From: Aliishimia sp963678085
GTDB lineage: Bacteria; Pseudomonadota; Alphaproteobacteria; Rhodobacterales; Rhodobacteraceae
Assembly: GCA_963678085.1 (NCBI GenBank)
Contig: OY782680.1
Span: 1,612,001-1,676,000, forward strand
DNA: 64,000 bases
Direction: 5' to 3'
In this document: one piece after another, positions 40,638-48,243 of the stretch
Layout: each line of letters opens with the position of its first letter
Numbering within the stretch: the stretch's first letter is position 1
Translations under genes and position numbers: made by a program
Notes under the pieces: model-generated
The model's database searches: none
Told to the model about the DNA's origin: nothing
Seen by the model: only the letters and a program-made list of their open reading frames with translations

Positions 40638-41963
40638 ATGGAAATGGACTCAACTTACGGAAAATACACGGACCCGGATATAACGCCGCCACTGGGCGAA
40701 GCGGTGCCGCTGGGGCTGCAACATGTGCTGGCGATGTTCGCCTCAAACGTGACGCCGTCAATTATTGTCGCGGGGGCTGCGGGGCTGGCCTTCGGAAGCG
40801 CCGAGCAGGTTTATCTGATCCAGATGGCGATGCTGTTTGCGGGAATTGCGACGCTATTTCAAACGGTCGGCTTTGGCCCGGTTGGCGCGCGCCTGCCGAT
40901 TATGCAGGGCACGTCCTTTGCTTTTGTCGGCGTTTTGGCAGGCATTGCCGCAACGCAAGGTCTGGGTGTTGCGCTCACGGCCTGTTTGATTGCGGGGATC
41001 TTCCACTTTTTCCTGGGGCCGGTCATTCAGCACCTGCGCTGGTTGTTTCCGCCGCTCATCACAGGGCTGGTGATTCTGGCCATTGGTTTGTACCTCATCC
41101 CGGTTGCGATTAAATATGCGGCGGGCGGCGCGGCTGATTTCCAGATGAAGGCCGAGAGCTTTGGCTCGCTCAAGCATTGGTCGGTGGCTCTGACCGTTGT
41201 AATTGTGGCGCTGGGGTTGAAATTCTTTGCGCGCGGGCTTGTCTCTGCGGCGGGGATCCTGATTGGGCTCATCGCAGGATACGCCCTGGCCTATGTGCTT
41301 GGCATGGTGACGTTCGATGCGGTGGCCAATGCCGACTGGAGGATCGTGCCGCAAGCCTTTCCTTATGGGTTTGAGTTCTCGCTGGGCGCGGTGATCGCGG
41401 TCTCTTTGGTCTCTATCGTTTCGGCGGTTGAAACTGTGGGTGATGCCTCTGCCACCACCAAAGCCGGTGCAGGGCGCGAGGCGCGTGATGATGAGATTGC
41501 GGGTGCGACCTATGCGGATGGTTTGGGCACGGCGGCGGCGGCGGTCTTTGGCGGTTTGCCAAATACCTCATTCAGCCAGAATGTGGGCATTGTTGGCATG
41601 ACCGGCATTATGTCGCGCCATGTGGTCACAATCGGTGCGATCTTTTTGATCATTTGCGGGCTGGTGCCCAAGGTCGGCGCGGTGATTGCGTCTATGCCTT
41701 TGCCGGTGCTGGGCGGCGGTGTGATCGTGATGTTTGGCATGGTGGTCGCGGCGGGGCTGAACGTGCTGAGCGAAACCACAATGAACCGGCGCAATATGAT
41801 GATCATCGCGGTGTCTTTGTCGGCTGGGCTGGGGCTGAACCTGGTGCCAAGCGCGGTGCAATATGTGCAGCCTGAGGTGCTGAAGGTTCTTATGACCTCG
41901 GCGGTTGCGCCCACGGCTGTGGTTGCCATTCTGTTGAACCTGATCTTGCCCGAAGAGGTTTAA
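40638..41963 (+). CDS. Urate/xanthine-type nucleobase:cation symporter
   Basis: 441-residue permease of the nucleobase:cation symporter-2 (uracil-xanthine permease) family, with about 12-14 transmembrane segments. The family signature is QNVGIVGMTGIMSRHVV and the upstream LQHVLAMFASNVTPSIIV and GTSFAFVGVLAG. NAT members for urate or xanthine carry a similar pattern; by context urate is the most likely substrate, but uracil or xanthine cannot be excluded. ATG 40638 is preceded by GGGGGG; ATG 40644 is also possible. A strong terminator lies just downstream. Confidence 0.9.
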   Translation: MEMDSTYGKYTDPDITPPLGEAVPLGLQHVLAMFASNVTPSIIVAGAAGLAFGSAEQVYLIQMAMLFAGIATLFQTVGFGPVGARLPIMQGTSFAFVGVLAGIAATQGLGVALTACLIAGIFHFFLGPVIQHLRWLFPPLITGLVILAIGLYLIPVAIKYAAGGAADFQMKAESFGSLKHWSVALTVVIVALGLKFFARGLVSAAGILIGLIAGYALAYVLGMVTFDAVANADWRIVPQAFPYGFEFSLGAVIAVSLVSIVSAVETVGDASATTKAGAGREARDDEIAGATYADGLGTAAAAVFGGLPNTSFSQNVGIVGMTGIMSRHVVTIGAIFLIICGLVPKVGAVIASMPLPVLGGGVIVMFGMVVAAGLNVLSETTMNRRNMMIIAVSLSAGLGLNLVPSAVQYVQPEVLKVLMTSAVAPTAVVAILLNLILPEEV

Positions 41964-41973
41964 AACGAACAGC

Positions 41974-41999
41974 AAGAGGCGGGGTCCGCTCCGCCTCTT
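41974..41999. terminator. Hairpin terminator between the permease and vapC
   Basis: AAGAGGCGG (41974-41982) and CCGCCTCTT (41991-41999) form a perfect 9-bp stem with an 8-nt loop, 10 bp after the permease stop and overlapping the vapC stop codon. No T-run follows on either strand, so it is best read as a symmetrical hairpin that closes both transcripts. Confidence 0.6.
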
Positions 42000-42399
42000 A
42001 CGTAATGCACCAGTTTTCGAGTGAAAGCCCCGCGATCCGCTGAAATTCACCAGTATTGGCCGTGACCAAACATGCCCCGAGCGTTTTGGCGTGGGCTGCA
42101 ATCCAGAGATCATTTTGTCCAATCGGAAGCCCTTTTCGCTCTAGCGCAGCGCGGATTTGCCCATATTCCTTGGCAACCTCAGGAGTGAGCGGCAGCACCT
42201 CGATCTCTGAGAGCAACGCACGGACGCGGGCAGTTAGCTTGCTTGATCCCTTTTTCTCACAGCCATAAAGCAGCTCCCCGGCGACGACTACATTGGTCGC
42301 AACGCGGTCCTCGCCCACCTGAGCAAGGCGCTGCGCGGCACTGCCTTGCGGGGTTTTGATGAGTGCGCTGAGGATATTCGTATCTAGCAGATATTTCAT
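41998..42399 (-). CDS. vapC: VapC-type PIN-domain toxin
   Basis: 133-residue PIN ribonuclease, the toxin of a type II toxin-antitoxin pair; VapC enzymes cut tRNA or rRNA. PIN acidic residues are present: D6 (LLDTNILS), E42 (VVVAGELLYG), D97 (GQNDLWIAAHA) and the TANTGEF end. It overlaps vapB by 4 bp, with antitoxin first in the usual order. The gene converges on the permease and lies inside the purine-catabolism cluster. The target RNA is unknown. Confidence 0.92.
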   Translation of the reverse strand: MKYLLDTNILSALIKTPQGSAAQRLAQVGEDRVATNVVVAGELLYGCEKKGSSKLTARVRALLSEIEVLPLTPEVAKEYGQIRAALERKGLPIGQNDLWIAAHAKTLGACLVTANTGEFQRIAGLSLENWCIT

Positions 42400-42632
42400 T
42401 CAAAGATATCTTCGGGCACGGCGGGGGTATCTTCTATCTCGGGCAGGGTTTCCTGCATGGGCTCCCAAGAGGCCAAGAGCCCCAGAAGCCCAGCCTTGCG
42501 CACCGGCTCGACAATCAGGCGTTCCCCGTCTTTTCGGATCATCGCGCGATCTCCGGGCAATTCAAAATCGACCGGGATGCGCAGGGCTTGGCTGCGGTTG
42601 TTTCGAAACAGACGGACTTGGCGTGCGGACAT
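42396..42632 (-). CDS. vapB: VapB-type antitoxin
   Basis: 78-residue antitoxin with an AbrB-type DNA-binding N-terminus (VRLFRNNRSQALRIPVDFELPGDRAMIRKDGERLIVEPV) and an acidic C-terminal tail (LPEIEDTPAVPEDIFE) that should wrap the VapC toxin. It starts with ATG 42632. The region upstream (42640-42665) has TATA-containing repeats (GTATAT at two positions 14 bp apart) that are a plausible autoregulatory operator. The pair is 4-bp overlapping with vapC. Confidence 0.88.
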   Translation of the reverse strand: MSARQVRLFRNNRSQALRIPVDFELPGDRAMIRKDGERLIVEPVRKAGLLGLLASWEPMQETLPEIEDTPAVPEDIFE

Positions 42633-42778
42633 GGGTTCCCCTTGTATATGCTGAATGTATATCCCAAGTGCTGAATTATGTCAAGGATGCCGCTACATTC
42701 TAAGGAAAGACGCATAGGGGGATTGATCCGCCTCATATTTCATGCCCAAGTGTCGGCAACAGATTTAGGAGCGATGCG

Positions 42779-44128
42779 ATGAAAGATGACAACTTCCTGC
42801 GTGAGAATAATGCCCGTCATTTGTGGCACCCGATGGCACATCCAAAGGCGATGCAGGACAACCCGCCCCATATTATCACCAGCGCTGAGGGCTCTTCGAT
42901 CACCGATCTGGACGGGCACCGCACGATTGACGCGGTAGGCGGGCTTTGGTGCGTGAACCTTGGCTACTCCAATGACAAGATCAAAGAGGCCATCGCCAAG
43001 CAGCTTTATGATCTGCCCTATTATTCGGGCTTTGGCGGCACCACGAACCCGGCGGCGATTGAGGCCTCTTATATGGTGCGCGAGTTCTTTGCGCCTGATG
43101 GGATGGAGCGGGTGTTCTTTACCTCGGGCGGCTCGGATAGTGTGGAGACCTGCTTGCGCCTGGCCCGGCAATATCACCGCCTTCGGGGCGAGCCGAACCG
43201 CACCAAGTTCCTGAGCCTCAAGAAAGGCTATCACGGCACGCATTTCGGCGGGGCCTCGGTCAATGGCAATAACCGTTTCCGCATCAATTATGAGCCGCTC
43301 CTTCCTGGCTGTTTCCATCTGCCCAGCCCCTATCCCTATCGCAACCCGTTTAATGAAACCGACCCCGCAGCGCTCGCCCAAATGATCGCGCAGGCGGCAG
43401 AGGATGAGATCGCCTTCCAAGGGGCGGGCTCCATCGCCGCCTTTATCATGGAGCCGATCTTGGGCGCGGGCGGCGTGATTGTGCCTGATGCGAGCTTTAT
43501 GAAAATGATGCGCGAGATTTGTGATCGCCATGGGATTTTGATGATTTCCGATGAGGTGATCACCGGCTTTGGGCGCACGGGCGATTGGTCCGGGGCGCGT
43601 CATTGGGGCGTGCAGCCTGATATGATGAGCACCGCCAAGGGCATCACCTCGGGCTATATCCCTGTGGGCGCGGCACTGATGAGTGGCAAGGTGGCTGAAG
43701 TGTTTGAAAACTCAGACGCGGATGGCGCGATTTCCCATGGCTATACCTATTCGGCGCATCCCGTGGGGGCGGCAGCTGTGGTGGCTTGCCTTGAGGAAAC
43801 TTTGCGCGTTGATACCGCCTCGAATGCGGGTCCGCGCGGCACGCAGCTTTTTGAAGGCTGTCAAAAGCTGGCTGAAAAGCATGACATTATTGGCAATGTG
43901 CGCGGCGGGCATGGGTTGATGACCGCAGTGGAGCTGGTCTCGGACCGCGCTGCCAAGACGCCGCTGGATGGCGCAACAGTGGGTCGCATCCATAATGCGA
44001 TCTATGAGGCGGGCTGTATGGTGCGCGTGAGTGGGCATAATATCCTGATGTCGCCGCCGCTTGTGATCACAGAAGACGAGATCAATAGCGTGCTCTCAGC
44101 GCTGGATGCAGGGTTGAGCGCGGCCTGA
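42779..44128 (+). CDS. Class III (omega) aminotransferase
   Basis: 449-residue PLP enzyme of class III. It shows HLWHPMAHP at the start, GLWCVNLGY, FFTSGGSDSVETCLRLARQYH, EPILGAGGVIVPD, ISDEVITGFGRTG, and the PLP lysine in STAKGITSGYIPVGA. Such enzymes use beta-alanine, 4-aminobutyrate or other omega-amino acids with pyruvate or glyoxylate. Glyoxylate from the AllA step would be a natural amino acceptor, but that is a guess. It is followed directly by puuD (1-bp gap), so it is probably co-expressed with urate oxidation. Confidence 0.9.
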   Translation: MKDDNFLRENNARHLWHPMAHPKAMQDNPPHIITSAEGSSITDLDGHRTIDAVGGLWCVNLGYSNDKIKEAIAKQLYDLPYYSGFGGTTNPAAIEASYMVREFFAPDGMERVFFTSGGSDSVETCLRLARQYHRLRGEPNRTKFLSLKKGYHGTHFGGASVNGNNRFRINYEPLLPGCFHLPSPYPYRNPFNETDPAALAQMIAQAAEDEIAFQGAGSIAAFIMEPILGAGGVIVPDASFMKMMREICDRHGILMISDEVITGFGRTGDWSGARHWGVQPDMMSTAKGITSGYIPVGAALMSGKVAEVFENSDADGAISHGYTYSAHPVGAAAVVACLEETLRVDTASNAGPRGTQLFEGCQKLAEKHDIIGNVRGGHGLMTAVELVSDRAAKTPLDGATVGRIHNAIYEAGCMVRVSGHNILMSPPLVITEDEINSVLSALDAGLSAA

Positions 44129-44129
44129 T

Positions 44130-45344
44130 ATGTTTGAAATCGCTATCCTTTGGGCCTGGGCCGAATTTGCTGTGCGCTGGCTGCATGTGATCACAGCCAT
44201 CGCTTGGATCGGGTCCAGCTTTTACTTTATCGCGCTTGATCTGGGCTTGCACCGCGACCGCAACCTTGCCTCTGGTGCAGATGGTGAGGAATGGCAGGTG
44301 CATGGGGGGGGCTTTTACCATATCCAGAAATATCTGATCGCCCCCGCCAATATGCCCGATGGGCTGGTCTGGTTTAAATGGGAAAGCTACTGGACCTGGC
44401 TTTCCGGCTTTATGCTCATGGTGCTGTTGTATTACTTTGGCGCCGAATTCTATCTGATTGATCCAAATGTTGCGGATCTGAGCACTTGGCAGGCGGTGGG
44501 GCTCTCGATTGCCTCGCTGCTCTTTGGCTGGGTGATCTATGATCAGATGTGCAAATCGCCCATCGGCAAGAACACGACCGGGCTGATGGTGGCGCTGTTT
44601 GCGTTGATCGTGCTGATGGCGCTGATTTATACTTCGGTCTTTTCCGGGCGCGCGGCGCTGCTGCATCTGGGGGCTTTCACCGCCACGATCATGACCGGCA
44701 ATGTTGCGATGATCATTATTCCCAATCAGCGTGTCGTGGTGGCGGATTTGATCGCTGGGCGCAAACCGGACCCGAAATATGGGGTGATCGCCAAGCAGCG
44801 CTCGACCCATAACAATTACCTCACGCTGCCGGTGATTTTCCTAATGCTCTCCAACCATTACCCGCTGGCCTTTGCCACCGAGTATAATTGGCTGATTGCG
44901 AGTTTGGTGTTCTTGATGGGTGTGACGATCCGGCATTTCTTTAACTCCATGCATGCGCGCAAAGGAGCGCCGCATTGGACTTGGGCGGTGACGGTGATCC
45001 TGTTCTTGATCATTGCCTGGCTGAGCACAGCGCCCATGGGCGCGGCCTCTGAGCAGATGAGCAAAACCGCCACCCGCTATGCCGAGGCGCACGGGTTTGA
45101 GCAGGTGGTGGAAATCGTGCAAGGGCGCTGCTCTATGTGCCATGCGGCTGAGCCTGTTTGGGAGGGCCTACATTGGCCCCCTAAAGCGGTGCTGCTGGAG
45201 ACAGAAGCCCAAATCGCCCATAATGCCCGCGTGATCTACCTGCAGGCCGGAAAATCCCACGCCATGGCCCCCGGCAATATCACATATCTTGAGGACGAGG
45301 ACCGCGCGGTTCTGGTCGCCTGGTTTGAGGGGGCAAGCGGCTGA
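44130..45344 (+). CDS. puuD: PuuD membrane urate oxidase with cytochrome c domain
   Basis: 404-residue membrane-bound urate hydroxylase, the first step of urate breakdown in many proteobacteria that lack soluble uricase. It has about eight transmembrane helices, starting FAVRWLHVITAIAWIGSSFYFIALD, and conserved histidines. The C-terminal domain carries a cytochrome c haem motif CSMCH (in VEIVQGRCSMCHAAEP) that passes electrons to the respiratory chain. Together with uraH, puuE-uraD, allE and allA it makes urate to glyoxylate almost complete; only allantoate hydrolysis is missing here. It starts 1 bp after the aminotransferase stop. Confidence 0.95.
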   Translation: MFEIAILWAWAEFAVRWLHVITAIAWIGSSFYFIALDLGLHRDRNLASGADGEEWQVHGGGFYHIQKYLIAPANMPDGLVWFKWESYWTWLSGFMLMVLLYYFGAEFYLIDPNVADLSTWQAVGLSIASLLFGWVIYDQMCKSPIGKNTTGLMVALFALIVLMALIYTSVFSGRAALLHLGAFTATIMTGNVAMIIIPNQRVVVADLIAGRKPDPKYGVIAKQRSTHNNYLTLPVIFLMLSNHYPLAFATEYNWLIASLVFLMGVTIRHFFNSMHARKGAPHWTWAVTVILFLIIAWLSTAPMGAASEQMSKTATRYAEAHGFEQVVEIVQGRCSMCHAAEPVWEGLHWPPKAVLLETEAQIAHNARVIYLQAGKSHAMAPGNITYLEDEDRAVLVAWFEGASG

Positions 45345-45391
45345 CGGCTCGCCCCCCATAGTTTTTGACGATTTCTGCCCGCTTTTTCCGC

Positions 45392-45562
45392 AAAACGATA
45401 CCTGCAATTATCCTGTCCGAGCGCAGCGCAGGACGCGCCCGACCCTCCCCCCGCGGGAGGGCGCATTGCGGTGCCTGCTAAGAGCGGTCAAGCATGTGTG
45501 TTTTGCTGTATCTCAGCTTGCGGCAAGTGCGGAGCGCCCACCCAGGGTCGGGCGCGTCCTGC
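45392..45562 (+). repeat. Repeat family B, copy 2 (perfect 19-bp arms)
   Basis: Intact copy between the ends of puuD and dapD. The left arm at 45428-45446 (GCAGGACGCGCCCGACCCT) is the exact reverse complement of the right arm at 45544-45562, 97 bp apart. Inside are CCCTCCC / GGGAGGG and GGGCGC / GCGCCC pairs, so RNA or single-stranded DNA could form one long branched hairpin. Family unit about 170 bp. Confidence 0.85.
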
Positions 45563-45599
45563 TTAAGCAAAATCTGCTCACTTCACTGTTGAGCCCGCC

Positions 45600-46427
45600 T
45601 TAATCCCGCAATAGCTCGTTGATGCCGGTTTTGGAGCGGGTTCGCTCATCTACGCGTTTCACTATCACCGCGCAGTAGAGGTTCACCCCGTTCTTTGAGG
45701 GCATGGAGCCCGCCACGACCACGGAATAGGGCGGCACTTCGCCATACATGACTTCGCCGGTTTCACGGTCCACGATCTTGGTGGATTGGCCGATAAAGAC
45801 ACCCATGCCCAGCACTGAGCCTTCCCGCACGATGCAGCCCTCGACCACCTCGGAGCGTGCACCGATAAAGCAATTATCCTCAATGATGGTGGGCCCGGCC
45901 TGCATGGGCTCTAGCACGCCGCCAATGCCGACACCGCCCGAGAGATGCACATTCTTGCCGATCTGTGCGCAAGAGCCAACCGTCGCCCAAGTATCCACCA
46001 TGGTGCCGCTATCCACATAAGCGCCAAGGTTCACAAAAGAGGGCATGAGCACCACACCGGGAGCAATATAGGCGGATTTGCGCACAACGCAGTTTGGAAC
46101 GGCGCGAAAGCCTGCCGCGCCCCACTCATTTTCGCCCCAGCTGGCCCATTTGCTATCGACCTTATCCCACCAAGAGCCGCCCTGAGCAGAGCCGGGTTGC
46201 ATCTCCATATCCTTGAGACGAAAGCCCAAAAGCACGGCCTTTTTCGCCCATTGGTTCACATGCCAGCTACCGTCTTCCTGACGCTCGGCCACGCGCAATG
46301 TGCCGCTATCCAGTGCATTCAGCGTGGCTTCAATTGCCTCGCGGGTTTCACCGGTTGTGGCGGGGGTGATGGTGTCGCGCGCCTCCCAGGCGGCTTCGAT
46401 GGCGGTCTCAAGCTGAGCGTTTGACAT
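45600..46427 (-). CDS. dapD: 2,3,4,5-tetrahydropyridine-2,6-dicarboxylate N-succinyltransferase
   Basis: DapD of lysine and meso-diaminopimelate biosynthesis (succinylase branch). The 275-residue product has the N-terminal ETAIEAAWEARDTITPAT region and a left-handed beta-helix built from hexapeptide repeats (GVVLMPSFVNLGAYVDSGTMVDTWATVGSCAQIGKNVHLSGGVGIGGVLEP), then VVVAGSMPSKNGVNLYCAVIVKRVDERTRSKTGINELLR, all typical. ATG 46427 follows GGGAGAGAG; an in-frame ATG at 46460 is less likely. It is monocistronic, flanked by family B repeats on both sides. Confidence 0.96.
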   Translation of the reverse strand: MSNAQLETAIEAAWEARDTITPATTGETREAIEATLNALDSGTLRVAERQEDGSWHVNQWAKKAVLLGFRLKDMEMQPGSAQGGSWWDKVDSKWASWGENEWGAAGFRAVPNCVVRKSAYIAPGVVLMPSFVNLGAYVDSGTMVDTWATVGSCAQIGKNVHLSGGVGIGGVLEPMQAGPTIIEDNCFIGARSEVVEGCIVREGSVLGMGVFIGQSTKIVDRETGEVMYGEVPPYSVVVAGSMPSKNGVNLYCAVIVKRVDERTRSKTGINELLRD

Positions 46428-46534
46428 GGCTCTCTCCCAGAAATTTTGTCTCAGCAGCACATAGCTTGGGGAGGTCGCTAGGAAAAGCCCCTTAAAAGAC
46501 TGCTGTAATAACTATTCGCACAGGTTTTGTTCAA

Positions 46535-46647
46535 GCCGGACGCGCCCGAGCCTGGGTGGGCGCTCCAAGGGTCCTCCGGGTTGAAGCGCCTCAAGCCGTT
46601 GATGCGCTGCCACTCCTTGCTATATTGCAATGCGCCCTCCCGGGGGG
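46535..46647 (-). repeat. Repeat family B, copy 3, left part (split by the IS)
   Basis: Inverse orientation: GCCGGACGCGCCCGAGCC and GGTGGGCGCTCC at 46535 onward, then GCAATGCGCCCTCC and CCCGGGGGG at 46639-46647. The repeat continues at 48167 after a 1519-bp insertion; the 9-bp CCCGGGGGG is present on both sides. Confidence 0.83.
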
Positions 46648-46682
46648 CTATCAGATTCACACATTTTGATTGCCTCTCGGGA

Positions 46683-48131
46683 TCATGCTTTTTTCAAGGG
46701 CAGCGCCGTGTTTGAGGGTTTGGAACTCTGTCCATCCGCGCAGGATGACAATGGGGCCAGGCTTGCCGTAGTAGCCCGTCCAGCCGCCCAGTTCCAGCCG
46801 CCCAGCCTTGCGCAGACCCATGTGGCGAAGGCGAGGCTTCCTGGCGGATGCGGGTTCTTCTGCCGCTCTGTTGCGCCTTCGAGATCGCGGCTGGTGGCTT
46901 CGAGCAATGGCAGGTCCTGCGGATCGAAGGCGTCCGTCATTGGGCGCAGGGCCGGTCCGCCGCGTTCGCCGGTCATTTGCATGACGACGCAAGCGGCGAT
47001 GAAGCACGCCAGCACGAGGCGGTTGCGGGGCTCTTCATCTCGGATCCGCAGGCTTTCGATATCGAAGCCCTTGCGCTTCATGGTGCGGAAGACGTCTTCG
47101 ATTTTCCAACGTTTGGCGTAGCGGGCGGCGATATCGAGCGCGTCTGCCACGGTGTCGACTGGCAATGTGGTCAACAACCTCCAGTGCAGCGGTTTTTCCC
47201 CCTCCGGCGGGGTTTCCTCGCACAGATCGACATAGGTCATGTGTACCGGATTGGGGCAGGTTTTGCGGTTTTCGCGCGGTGGCCGCAGCTCGAGCCGAGC
47301 GAAGCGCACCGAAAGCTGGGCTTGGCGCGCCGCGCGACCGGGCCGAGCGGGCAAGTCGAGCGCCGCATAGCCCAGACGCGGGCCAGAGGCGATCTGCTCC
47401 GCCAGCTTGCCGCCGCCCACGAGCACGCGGTCATGCATGGCGCGCACCAGCAGATCTATATGGGCCGGACGGTGAGCGAAGAGTTCGAACATGTCGGCCT
47501 CTCGGTCGGCAACCACCGTGACCCGTGCCGCGCCCGCCATCTGCCCGGCCTTTTGCGTCGCGTGCAGCCAGCGCACGCTCTGGCGGTCCGCGAATTCCCG
47601 ACTGTGGCGGCTCGCCTTGCCGCCCGTCGTCCGTTCCAAGAACTGCGCATCCAGCGCGCCCAGAACCGCCCCACTGCCCGCATCCACCGCGATCATCGCG
47701 TGCAAATAACTGCCACCTCCCCCACAGGATTGCGTCACCGTGGTGTCCCAAGCAGGTATTCGAGGCTCCCCCCACAAATACCTGCTTAGTGTTCTTTGAT
47801 TTTGCAGGATTTTTACCCCAAAACCGGTGTCCACTTTTGGGAAATCCTGCTTAGATCGCCAGAATGTCGCGGCCTTTACAGGCGCCTTGAGCGCGTTCGA
47901 AAGCCGTAGCGCTCATCTCATCCAGCGTCACGGCCGGGTTTCGCAGGAACCGCGTGAAGCGGATCTCACCAGCGCGATCCCCGCCCAGACGCCGCACCCG
48001 AACCCCGCGCCCACCATGCGACACAAGCCGCGCCAACAAATCGGCCCCCCTTTTTCCAGCCGCCGATCCCCGAAACCGCCTAAGCTCAAACCCATGACAC
48101 CCTCCATTTTCCGAAAGGGAATCAGAGCCAT
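46683..48131 (-). pseudogene. Broken IS4-family transposase
   Basis: The N-terminal piece runs from 48131 to about 48055 (GFGDRRLEK), then shifts frame in a run of C6T5 (A5G6 on the coding strand) at 48045-48055 and continues as ADLLARLV...FTRFLRNPAVTLDEMSATAFERAQGACKGRDILAI to 47855, where the family C repeat begins with an in-frame TAA. The catalytic region resumes at about 47746 as DTTVTQSCGGGGSYLHAMIAVDA. IS4 marks are DREADMFELF and the YREK signature YAKRWKIEDVFRTMK. About 390 codons before damage. A GTG at 47834 inside the repeat could start only a truncated product. Confidence 0.88.
47748..47854 (+). repeat. Repeat family C, copy 1, inserted in the transposase gene
   Basis: 107 bp with near-identical ends: CCAAGCAGG on the left, CCTGCTTAG on the right. 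Two hairpins: AAGCAGGTATTC paired with its complement, and GCAGGATTT paired with AAATCCTGC around CCAAAACCGGTGTCCAC. It matches copy 2 at 50069-50175 with 11 differences in 107. It interrupts the IS4 transposase between DILAI and DTTVTQ. No protein is encoded by it. MITE-like. Confidence 0.88.
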
Positions 48132-48166
48132 TCACCAATTGCAACATAGATGTGTGAACTTCATAG

Positions 48167-48234
48167 CCCGGGGGGAGGGTCGGGCGCGTCCAGCGCTGCG
48201 CACCGGACAGGACATTTGCGGGTATCGTCTTGCA
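48167..48234 (-). repeat. Repeat family B, copy 3, right part
   Basis: Continuation of the split repeat: CCCGGGGGG (the duplicate), AGGGTCGGGCGCGTCC, AGCGCTGCGCACCGGACAGG, then GCGGGTATCGTCTT. It matches the reverse complement of the left third of copy 1 at 26711. It ends 9 bp from the 3' end of the dehydratase gene. Confidence 0.83.
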
Positions 48235-48243
48235 AAGGGCGTT

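Larger units (their letters stand above)
46648..48166 (-). mobile_element. IS4-family insertion sequence, 1519 bp
   Basis: Terminal inverted repeats CTATCAGATTCACACAT (46648-46664) and, read from the other end, CTATGAAGTTCACACAT (48166 back to 48150), 14 of 17 identical. The element is flanked by a 9-bp duplication CCCGGGGGG (46639-46647 and 48167-48175). It has inserted inside a family B repeat whose halves lie on each side. Its single transposase gene (minus strand) is broken by a frameshift near 48045-48055 and by a family C repeat at 47748-47854, so the copy is probably inactive. Confidence 0.88.

Noticed and set aside
46848..47789. A long plus-strand reading frame across the IS
   Set aside because: It is antisense to the transposase, follows its codon pattern, and has no matching domain; a shadow.
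48045..48055. Programmed ribosomal frameshift in the IS4 transposase
   Set aside because: The A5G6 run could slip, but IS4-family transposases normally need no frameshift and this copy is already interrupted by the family C repeat; decay is the simpler reading.
47851..48147. A separate small gene upstream of the transposase
   Set aside because: Its sequence (FTRFLRNPAVTLDEM ... GRDILAI) is the N-terminal domain of the IS4 transposase, so it is part of the broken gene.
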